A stretch of DNA of 5,736 nucleotides from SIG299 sp045593825. GTDB lineage: Bacteria; Bacillota; Clostridia; Lachnospirales; Lachnospiraceae. Both the position numbers and the translations under genes were made by a program. Positions within the stretch are counted from its first letter, which is position 1. Every line of letters starts with the position of its first letter. Below are positions 1-4,339 of this stretch, in pieces. The stretch covers positions 1-5,736 of the forward strand of contig JAZNXI010000179.1 in assembly GCA_045593825.1 (NCBI GenBank). The letters are read 5' to 3'. The notes beneath the pieces are model-generated. The model did not search any database, had not been told where the DNA came from, and worked only from the letters and a program-made list of their open reading frames with translations.

Positions 1-32
1 CTGTAGAAGCTACAGAAGCAGATGCTGAGTAA
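1..32 (+). CDS. rpsB: 30S ribosomal protein S2, C-terminal end only (partial)
   Basis: Only the last nine codons and the TAA stop (30-32) are visible; they read VEATEADAE. This is an Ala/Glu-rich acidic tail, as commonly found at the end of S2 in Clostridia. S2 is a small-subunit ribosomal protein that binds 16S rRNA. The identification rests mainly on position, because rpsB directly precedes tsf in most bacteria and tsf begins 89 bases downstream. The tail alone could not identify the gene. Confidence 0.8.
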   Translation, partial: VEATEADAE

Positions 33-56
33 TTCCTAAGTTTGAACTGAAACTAA

Positions 57-83
57 AATCCTCTGCCCAAGCGGCAGAGGATT
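57..83 (+). terminator. rpsB-tsf intergenic hairpin (weak terminator or processing site)
   Basis: A perfect 11-bp stem (57-67 pairs with 73-83, core CCTCTGCC/GGCAGAGG) closes a 5-base loop, CAAGC. The stem is GC-rich and stable, but the following bases (ATTGAGATT) contain no real T-run, so full termination is unlikely. It lies between the rpsB stop and the tsf ribosome site. It may act as a leaky attenuator, an RNase site or a 3' stabiliser that sets the S2 to EF-Ts ratio. The structure is seen; its role is inferred. Confidence 0.45.
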
Positions 84-121
84 ATTGAGATTAAATCACA
101 AAAAACAAGGAGGAAATTATT

Positions 122-1054
122 ATGGCAGAAGTATCCGCAAAGGACGCTATGAAGTTAAGACAGATGACAGGCGCTGGTGTTATGGACTGTAAGAAGGCTC
201 TTGCAGAAGCAGACGGCGATATGGATAAGGCAGTAGAATTATTAAGAGAAAAGGGTCTTGCAAAGGCAGCTAAGAAGGCTGACAGAATTGCAGCAGAAGG
301 TATCTGTGCAACTAACGTTAGCGCAGACAACCAGGTTGCTTCCATCGTAGAAGTTAACTCCGAAACAGACTTCGTTGCTAAGAACGAAAAGTTCCGTGGT
401 TATGTTGCAGAAGTTGCAGCTCAGGCAGCAAAGACAAACGCTACTGATATCGACGCATTCTTAGCAGAAGCTTGGGAATTAGATCCATCCAAGACCGTTA
501 AGGAAGAGCTCGCTGCTCAGATCGCAGTTATCGGTGAAAACATGAACATCAGAAGATTCGAAAAGTTCGTTGCAGCAAACGGTTTCGTTGAATCCTACAT
601 CCATGCAAACGGAAGAATCGCTATCTTAGTTGAAATGGAAGGTGCTTGCACAGAAGCTACTAAGACTTGCGCTAAGGACGTAGCTATGCAGATTGCAGCT
701 ATGAACCCTAAGTATGTTGACAAGACTGAAGTTTCCGCAGATTACATCGAGCATGAAAAGGAAATCTTAAAGGCTCAGATTATGAACGATCCTAAGGAAT
801 CCCAGAAGCCTGAAAAGGTTATCGATGGCATGATTAATGGCCGTATCAACAAGCAGCTCAAGGAAATCTGCTTAGTTGACCAGGTATACGTTAAGGATGG
901 CGAAATGACAGTTGGTCAGTATGTTGCTTCCGTAGCAAAGGCTGAAGGCTGCACACTTGCTGTTAAGAGATTCGTTCGTTTCGAAACCGGCGAAGGTATC
1001 GAAAAGAAGGAAGAAAACTTTGCAGAAGAAGTTGCAAAGCAGATGGGCATGTAA
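122..1054 (+). CDS. tsf: Translation elongation factor Ts (EF-Ts)
   Basis: EF-Ts is the cytoplasmic guanine-nucleotide exchange factor that releases GDP from EF-Tu so it can reload with GTP and aminoacyl-tRNA. The 310-residue protein shows both family signatures. The N-terminal UBA-like module holds LRQMTGAGVMDCKKAL (residues 12-27), and the core holds EVNSETDFVAKN (77-88), with the TDFV loop at 82-85 that in the E. coli enzyme contacts EF-Tu near its Mg site. Two dimerisation/core subdomains follow to the C-terminus. It is somewhat longer than E. coli EF-Ts (283 aa). The ATG is fixed by AAGGAGG at 107-113, eight bases upstream. It probably forms an operon with rpsB and is closed by a strong terminator. 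Codon use is that of a very highly expressed gene, with lysine almost entirely AAG. No oddities were seen and the call is secure. Confidence 0.98.
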   Translation: MAEVSAKDAMKLRQMTGAGVMDCKKALAEADGDMDKAVELLREKGLAKAAKKADRIAAEGICATNVSADNQVASIVEVNSETDFVAKNEKFRGYVAEVAAQAAKTNATDIDAFLAEAWELDPSKTVKEELAAQIAVIGENMNIRRFEKFVAANGFVESYIHANGRIAILVEMEGACTEATKTCAKDVAMQIAAMNPKYVDKTEVSADYIEHEKEILKAQIMNDPKESQKPEKVIDGMINGRINKQLKEICLVDQVYVKDGEMTVGQYVASVAKAEGCTLAVKRFVRFETGEGIEKKEENFAEEVAKQMGM

Positions 1055-1087
1055 TCAAATTTTTGATTCATAATATCTGAATTTTAT

Positions 1088-1163
1088 AAGAGGCTGATAA
1101 AGTCAGTATTTATGGCGAATGTCCATATTTATTAGGCTTTACAGCCTCTTTTCTTTTATTTTT
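1088..1163 (+). terminator. Intrinsic terminator of the rpsB-tsf operon
   Basis: AAGAGGCTG (1088-1096) pairs with CAGCCTCTT (1142-1150). With one bulged A at 1097 the stem continues (1098-1104 with 1135-1141). A small inner hairpin, TATGG/CCATA (1111-1115 with 1123-1127), caps it. The 3' side is followed by TTTTCTTTTATTTTT, a good U-tract. This long, two-tier stem starts 33 bases after the tsf stop and separates tsf from everything downstream. Confidence 0.9.
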
Positions 1164-1218
1164 AAAACCTCGCTGAACATCGGTAAACAACGTAGAAAAA
1201 TGAACAAATTTGAGTAAG

Positions 1219-1279
1219 AGTTGTGTAAATCGTTCTAATCAAGTTGTGTACAAAAACCTTTGGCGAAGTTACACAACTT
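1219..1279. repeat. Three copies of AGTTGTGTA (two direct, one inverted)
   Basis: AGTTGTGTA occurs at 1219-1227 and 1242-1250 (23 bases apart) and inverted as TACACAACT at 1270-1278. Each direct copy extends to a 10-bp perfect match with the inverted copy: 1219-1228 with 1269-1278, and 1241-1250 with 1270-1279. In RNA the two pairings would be mutually exclusive; in DNA they would be three sites for one binding protein. The inverted copy overlaps the -35 position of a possible promoter at 1268-1295. The function is unknown. Confidence 0.6.
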
Positions 1280-1295
1280 TATTCAAAAATATACT
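1268..1295 (+). promoter_or_regulatory. Possible promoter upstream of the DUF2798-like gene
   Basis: TATACT at 1290-1295 is a good -10 box. The best -35 is GTTACA at 1268-1273 with a 16-base spacer, which is a poor match. The inverted AGTTGTGTA copy covers the -35, which would suit repression. The start of transcription would fall near 1302. The 1164-1370 interval contains no other gene-like signal that I can support. This is a tentative call. Confidence 0.35.
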
Positions 1296-1378
1296 TATAA
1301 CCGGGCAGAACCTTATTAAATTACAGGAAAATATTTTTAGAGATATTCTTCTTCATACTAAGATAAAGAAATTAAAGA

Positions 1379-1425
1379 TATCGTTTCTCGAAGAAGTAGA
1401 GAGGCGATAGTTTTTTGTTCTTTTT
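1379..1425 (+). terminator. Terminator-shaped hairpin with long T-run, inside the upstream frame of the next gene
   Basis: An 11-bp stem with two G-T pairs (1379-1389 with 1399-1409) closes a 9-base loop. It is followed immediately by TTTTTT-GTTC-TTTTT (1411-1425). By shape it is a textbook intrinsic terminator on the + strand. However, the same bases are open in the frame of the following membrane-protein gene and translate into a plausible first membrane segment. It could end a short RNA starting near 1302, attenuate the gene, or be an accident of coding sequence. Confidence 0.55.
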
Positions 1426-1436
1426 ATATAGCACTA

Positions 1437-1919
1437 TTGTATGTAGTAAACGGAAACTATTTTTTATCTATGGAAGGAGCTACCAGCGTACTTGAGGGGA
1501 TTAAGTTAAATGGTGGCGTAATGATGTTTGGTCGTTTGTTTCCTATATGGGCAGTAGTTTTACTCGAGTTTTGTCTTGCATACACATTGGAGTGTGTAAT
1601 GGGAAGTCCTTGTTCATTTAAACTTGCTTGTAAAGTGTTTGACCCGAAAACAACACACCCGGTATTATTTGAAACTGCAATTATTTGTGCAACAGTAGGA
1701 TTGATGTGTCCGGCAATGAGCTTTTTGGCTGCAATTATTTATTATCCATATTATGCAGGGTTTAATTTATTTACCTTACTGGCAAACTGGCTAGAATTAG
1801 TATGCTATAATTTTCCATTTGCATTCTTTACACAGTTGTTCTTCATACAGCCGTTTATACGTACGATATTTAAGTTGCTTTTTGCAAAAGATATTAAAAA
1901 TAGAAAAGAAGAGTGGTAA
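1437..1919 (+). CDS. DUF2798-family polytopic membrane protein, 5' end uncertain
   Basis: This is an integral membrane protein of unknown function. From the TTG at 1437 it gives 160 residues with hydrophobic segments at about 34-55, 75-103 and 112-147 and a basic tail (KDIKNRKEEW). The blocks FDPKTTHPVLF, VGLMCPAMSFLAAI and YNFPFAFFTQLFF match my recollection of two-repeat DUF2798 proteins of Clostridia. The start is doubtful. TTG 1437 and the in-frame ATG 1470 have no ribosome site. The frame stays open back to 1362 and reads through REAIVF into a hydrophobic stretch that looks like the expected first membrane helix. No ATG, GTG or TTG occurs in that extension; ATT at 1371 would give 182 residues. 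The gene may use a rare start, be 5'-truncated, or carry a frameshift. It is flanked by the AGTTGTGTA repeats upstream and a separate promoter downstream, so it appears monocistronic. Confidence 0.7.
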   Translation: MYVVNGNYFLSMEGATSVLEGIKLNGGVMMFGRLFPIWAVVLLEFCLAYTLECVMGSPCSFKLACKVFDPKTTHPVLFETAIICATVGLMCPAMSFLAAIIYYPYYAGFNLFTLLANWLELVCYNFPFAFFTQLFFIQPFIRTIFKLLFAKDIKNRKEEW

Positions 1920-1961
1920 ATTAAATTTTAGCAACATACCTCTCCACGGGCATTTTTTTAA

Positions 1962-1996
1962 TTTACAAAATATATCAAAAATGATAGTATTATAAT
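1962..1996 (+). promoter_or_regulatory. Promoter for the HTH-protein gene
   Basis: TTTACA at 1962-1967 is followed after 17 bases by TAGTAT (1985-1990). A perfect TATAAT lies right after it at 1991-1996, but without a good -35 at normal distance. Either or both may serve as the -10. GGGAGGAG (2007-2014) and the ATG at 2020 follow, so the leader would be very short, about 15-25 bases. Confidence 0.6.
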
Positions 1997-2019
1997 TAAT
2001 AAAAAAGGGAGGAGCTTAA

Positions 2020-2442
2020 ATGAAAAACAAAGATTTCAATGGAGTAGTATCATTTACAGCCCAGCCCTTAAATGATTCAAGCTTAGATGAATTAAAGAAA
2101 ATGTCCGTTCTTCTGAAAAGAGTCGGTGTGCTACTGGAAACAACAAGGAAAGAAAACAGTAGTCTTGGTCTGGAATATGATTCTATTACCATAAAACTGG
2201 ATAAAGAAAAATATCATGAGGTAGTTACCCGTCATGCAGGACGAAAGGCAGATTTTGAAGAAAAATATGATAAATACGGGAAATGTACAGTGGAAGAATT
2301 AATGCATAAGCTTCAATCTATGTCTAAAACTAAAATAGCACAGGAACTTGGGTGTTCCAGAATGACTCTTTACCGTATCATAAAGAATATCGAACTAAGA
2401 AAACCGGCCGGAGACACATCGATTTGGCATTATACCTCGTAA
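2020..2442 (+). CDS. Small DNA-binding protein with resolvase-type helix-turn-helix
   Basis: The 140-residue protein ends in a clear helix-turn-helix: SKTKIAQELGCSRMTLYRII (residues 102-121), preceded by the linker RHAGRKADFEEKYDKYGKCT. This resembles the C-terminal DNA-binding part (HTH_7 style) of serine recombinases such as Hin and resolvases. The N-terminal 70 residues are charged and show no recombinase catalytic serine motif or YxRVST signature. It is therefore probably a stand-alone DNA-binding regulator, not a recombinase. The start is supported by GGGAGG (2007-2012), seven bases before the ATG. The gene sits directly upstream of the 11-base repeats and the acyltransferase promoter, which makes those sites possible targets; that is inference only. 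The family is not recognised by name. Confidence 0.8.
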   Translation: MKNKDFNGVVSFTAQPLNDSSLDELKKMSVLLKRVGVLLETTRKENSSLGLEYDSITIKLDKEKYHEVVTRHAGRKADFEEKYDKYGKCTVEELMHKLQSMSKTKIAQELGCSRMTLYRIIKNIELRKPAGDTSIWHYTS

Positions 2443-2454
2443 TTAATTCCGGAC

Positions 2455-2498
2455 CTCAAATTTGTCTCAAATTAATCTAAATTAATTCTCAATAATTT
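2455..2498. repeat. Four tandem 11-base AT-rich repeats upstream of the acyltransferase promoter
   Basis: Units are CTCAAATTTGT (2455), CTCAAATTAAT (2466), CTAAATTAATT (2477) and CTCAATAATTT (2488). They follow each other without gaps at an exact 11-base period, close to one helical turn. The array ends 11 bases before the -35 at 2510. Such phasing could bend DNA, act as an extended UP element, or present one binding site per turn to a regulator such as the neighbouring HTH protein. The match among units is imperfect and the region is AT-rich, so some similarity may be chance. Confidence 0.55.
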
Positions 2499-2509
2499 GT
2501 AAAATAAGT

Positions 2510-2538
2510 TTGAAAAATGTCAGTATTAGTATTATACT
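2510..2538 (+). promoter_or_regulatory. Sigma-A type promoter of the acyltransferase gene
   Basis: TTGAAA (2510-2515), a 17-base spacer and TATACT (2533-2538) make a near-consensus housekeeping promoter. Transcription should begin near 2545, leaving a leader of about 28 bases before the ATG at 2573. The spacer and -10 lie inside a perfect inverted repeat (2519-2547), so this promoter looks repressible. Confidence 0.8.
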
Positions 2539-2547
2539 AATACTGAC
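2519..2547. promoter_or_regulatory. Perfect 14+14 base palindromic operator over the -10 box
   Basis: The left arm (2519-2532) and right arm (2534-2547) are exact reverse complements around a single T at 2533. The core is TTAGTA-TTA-TACTAA. The repeat covers the spacer, the -10 and the expected start of transcription. Only about the last three bases would enter the mRNA, so it should act as DNA (a dimer-binding operator), not as an RNA hairpin. A second, offset inverted repeat pairs AAAATAAGT (2501-2509) with ACTTATTTT (2546-2554). The regulator is not identifiable from this window. Confidence 0.75.
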
Positions 2548-2572
2548 TTATTTTGTATTTGGGAGTTTACTT

Positions 2573-3811
2573 ATGGAAAAAGAAAACAAAAAAATGAAAC
2601 GTAAAAAGAGAGAAAAATGGATGAAATTCCGTCATAAGGTAGTAAGAAACCTTTTATGGGTTTTTATTAAGCCATTGGCGGTTGCAATGTATGGCATAAA
2701 GATAGAAAAATTCAAAGAAGAGGGTAATCGTCCGTATTTGATTTTATATAATCATCAGACCGCATTTGACCAGTTTTTTGTTGGATTGGCATTTAAACAG
2801 CCGGTATATTATGTGGCTTCTGAAGACCTGTTTTCCAACGGTTTTGTATCCAGTTTAATCCGTTGGCTTGTGGCTCCGATTCCTATCAAAAAACAAGCAA
2901 CTGACGTGGCTGCGGTCATGAATTGCATCCGGCTTGCAAAAGAGGGTGGTACTCTGGCAATTGCCCCGGAAGGAAACCGTACTTACAGCGGAAAAACAGA
3001 GTATATAGCTACTTCCATAGCAACCCTGGCAAAGAAAATCAAGCTTCCGATTGCTTTATACCGTATTGAAGGAGGCTATGGTGTTCAGCCGCGTTGGAGC
3101 GATAAAACCCGTAAGGGAAAGATGCGTTCCTATGTTTCCAGAGTAATCGAACCGGAAGAATATGCGTCTATGTCCAATGAAGAACTGTTTGCTCTGATTG
3201 AAGAAGGATTGTATGTGAATGAAGGCATTGCAGATGCAATGTTTAAATCCGGAAAGAAAGCAGAATATCTGGAACGGGCCATGTATGTATGTCCTTATTG
3301 CGGCTTATCCGAATTTGAAAGCCATGGTAATGAAACAGAATGTAAGAAGTGTCATAAAAAGATTACCTACGGTGAAGATAAAACATTAACCGGCGTTGGC
3401 TTCGAGTTTCCGTATAAGTTTGTTACCGAATGGTATGATGCCCAGAAAGAGTTTGTTACAAAGCTTGATTTACTACCATATTTTGAAAATCCGATGTATG
3501 TTGACAAAGCAAAGCTTTCCGAGGTTATTGTTTATAAGCGTAAGGACGTTCTTTGTAAAGAGGCTGAACTTAAGCTGTACGGTAACCGGATAGAGGTGAA
3601 TGAAGGAAAAGAAAACGGTTTGACTATCCTGTTTGATGAGATTTCTGCGGTTTCTGTTCTGGGACGTAACAAGGTAAATATTTATCATGATAAGCACGTA
3701 TATCAGTTAAAGAGCGATAAGCGGTTTAACGCGTTACGTTATGTCAATATGTATTATCATTATAAAAACGTAAGCAAAGGCGAATCCAATGAACAATTCC
3801 TCGGATTATAG
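2573..3811 (+). CDS. PlsC-type lysophospholipid acyltransferase with zinc ribbon and C-terminal beta domain
   Basis: Predicted to acylate lysophosphatidic acid or a related lysolipid at the inner face of the membrane. The 412 residues begin with a very basic stretch (1-23) and a hydrophobic helix (about 24-41). The PlsC domain follows: the catalytic HX4D box is NHQTAFD (60-66), the glycerophosphate-binding EGxR box is PEGNRTYSG (132-140), and a later proline block is LPIALYRIEGG (158-168). Residues 240-260 form a zinc ribbon, CPYC and CKKC (C240, C243, C257, C260). The remaining part to 412 is beta-rich (ELKLYGNRIEV, TILFDEISAVSVLG, NKVNIYHDKHVYQL) and looks like a PH- or GRAM-like module. 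Typical PlsC proteins are 200-250 residues, so about 170 are extra. The ATG at 2573 is chosen because GGGAG (2561-2565) lies seven bases upstream. The longer frame back to 2510 would translate the promoter. The exact substrate is unknown. Confidence 0.88.
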   Translation: MEKENKKMKRKKREKWMKFRHKVVRNLLWVFIKPLAVAMYGIKIEKFKEEGNRPYLILYNHQTAFDQFFVGLAFKQPVYYVASEDLFSNGFVSSLIRWLVAPIPIKKQATDVAAVMNCIRLAKEGGTLAIAPEGNRTYSGKTEYIATSIATLAKKIKLPIALYRIEGGYGVQPRWSDKTRKGKMRSYVSRVIEPEEYASMSNEELFALIEEGLYVNEGIADAMFKSGKKAEYLERAMYVCPYCGLSEFESHGNETECKKCHKKITYGEDKTLTGVGFEFPYKFVTEWYDAQKEFVTKLDLLPYFENPMYVDKAKLSEVIVYKRKDVLCKEAELKLYGNRIEVNEGKENGLTILFDEISAVSVLGRNKVNIYHDKHVYQLKSDKRFNALRYVNMYYHYKNVSKGESNEQFLGL

Positions 3812-3833
3812 GTTGTTATCGGATTCTTTGTTG

Positions 3834-3877
3834 AAGGAGTAATTCCCTGTTTAGGGGAGTTACTCCTTTATTATTTT
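3834..3877 (+). terminator. Intrinsic terminator after the acyltransferase gene
   Basis: A 15-bp stem with two G-T pairs (3834-3848 with 3854-3868; outer part AAGGAGTAA/TTACTCCTT) closes a 5-base loop. TTTATTATTTT (3867-3877) follows. It begins 23 bases after the stop. The T-rich tail serves only the + strand. The minus-strand gene stop at 3876-3878 abuts the tail, and that gene's transcript would cross the stem without a U-run. Confidence 0.88.
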
Positions 3878-4175
3878 AACGTATATGGATTTCAAAGGCG
3901 GTGGTTTGTGGCGGAATACTGAATGTCATAAAGCTTGCATGTCGAATCCACACACGCATACCCGGTGTAAGACGGTTAAAATCAACAGGTCTTCCGAAAT
4001 GGTCGTAAATGAAAGCGTTATTTGGGACGTTAAAACGGATAATGGAAAACGGATTTCCGTTACTAATGGTGGAAAAACTTCTGTTTTGTTTGTCTACATC
4101 TAAAATTACACCAACGGTAATATCGTTTCTAGGTGGACATGTACTGCAATTTGAATTTGGGAAAAAGTTATCCAT
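3876..4175 (-). CDS. Conserved-looking small protein of unknown function (possible OB-like beta barrel)
   Basis: The 99-residue protein has no signal peptide or membrane segment. After a short Asn/Cys-rich head (NCSTCPPR, with two cysteines) it alternates beta-like strands: TVGVILDVDKQNRSF, FSIIRFNVPNNAFIYD, RVWIRHASFMTF and IPPQTTAFEIHIR. The order of strands, the GMRVWI turn and the S-x-PPQ-x-x-A ending recall small OB-fold proteins such as DUF3221 (YobA-like), but this is only resemblance. The ATG (complement of 4173-4175) is supported by GAGGT on the minus strand (4186-4182), six bases upstream. The + strand frames over it are shadows: their products lack family-like composition and ribosome sites. 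It diverges from the GGDEF gene and converges on the acyltransferase gene. Confidence 0.8.
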   Translation of the reverse strand: MDNFFPNSNCSTCPPRNDITVGVILDVDKQNRSFSTISNGNPFSIIRFNVPNNAFIYDHFGRPVDFNRLTPGMRVWIRHASFMTFSIPPQTTAFEIHIR

Positions 4176-4219
4176 AAAGATACCTCAACAGCTTTTTTGT
4201 ATTAATATATTATTTTTGT

Positions 4220-4235
4220 ATGTAAATTGTTACAT
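4220..4235. promoter_or_regulatory. Short inverted repeat next to the divergent promoters
   Basis: ATGTAA (4220-4225) and TTACAT (4230-4235) form a 6+6 inverted repeat around ATTG. It ends four bases before the -35 of the GGDEF gene and lies in the leader of the minus-strand gene. It could be a regulator site shared by both genes, but arms this short in AT-rich DNA can arise by chance. Confidence 0.3.
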
Positions 4236-4239
4236 TGTA

Positions 4240-4268
4240 TTGAAAAAATTTCTTTCTTGATGTATAAT
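4240..4268 (+). promoter_or_regulatory. Sigma-A promoter of the GGDEF sensor gene
   Basis: TTGAAA (4240-4245), a 17-base spacer and a perfect TATAAT (4263-4268) make a strong promoter. The start of transcription should lie near 4275, giving a leader of about 65 bases before the ATG at 4340. The leader contains a weak 7-bp inverted repeat (4285-4291 with 4316-4322) and no recognisable riboswitch. Confidence 0.8.
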
Positions 4269-4295
4269 TATACAAAATATTTTAAAATCTGGTAA
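4267..4295 (-). promoter_or_regulatory. Divergent minus-strand promoter sharing the palindromic -10
   Basis: The bases 4261-4274 (TGTATAATTATACA) are a perfect palindrome, so a TATAAT also reads on the minus strand at 4272-4267. With a 17-base spacer the minus -35 is TTACCA (4295-4290), a fair match. It would transcribe the 99-residue gene with a leader of about 85 bases. Two polymerases could not occupy both promoters together. A closer minus-strand promoter cannot be excluded. Confidence 0.5.
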
Positions 4296-4339
4296 ATGTT
4301 TTTAGAATTTTTAGTCAGATTTGATTCCGGAGAAATATT

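Noticed and set aside
91..345. Minus-strand open frame over tsf
   Set aside because: Mirror of the strongly biased tsf codons; no ribosome site and no family features.
1210..1410. 66-codon + strand open frame starting with TTG
   Set aside because: No ribosome site, a lysine-rich unstructured product with no family look, and it spans the repeat cluster, the possible promoter and the hairpin. Probably chance; it could matter only as a frameshifted upstream part of the membrane-protein gene.
1917..1965. Possible terminator after the DUF2798-like gene
   Set aside because: The only pairing is a 9-bp all-AT stem (1917-1925 with 1957-1965) around a 31-base loop; it is too weak to call.
2455..2498. 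CRISPR array or plasmid iteron origin
   Set aside because: The units are only 11 bases, contiguous and without spacers, and no replication or Cas gene is present.
2510..2572. 21-codon N-terminal extension of the acyltransferase
   Set aside because: These codons are the -35, -10 and palindrome of the promoter; the ATG at 2573 has a well-spaced GGGAG.
3473..3697. Minus-strand open frame inside the acyltransferase gene
   Set aside because: Lies wholly within a well-supported coding region on the other strand; low-complexity product.
3885..4260. Two overlapping + strand open frames opposite the 99-residue gene
   Set aside because: They lack ribosome sites, and their products are shadows of the patterned minus-strand protein.
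4275..4339. c-di-GMP riboswitch in the leader of the GGDEF gene
   Set aside because: Only about 65 bases, AT-rich, with one weak 7-bp stem and none of the conserved riboswitch core.
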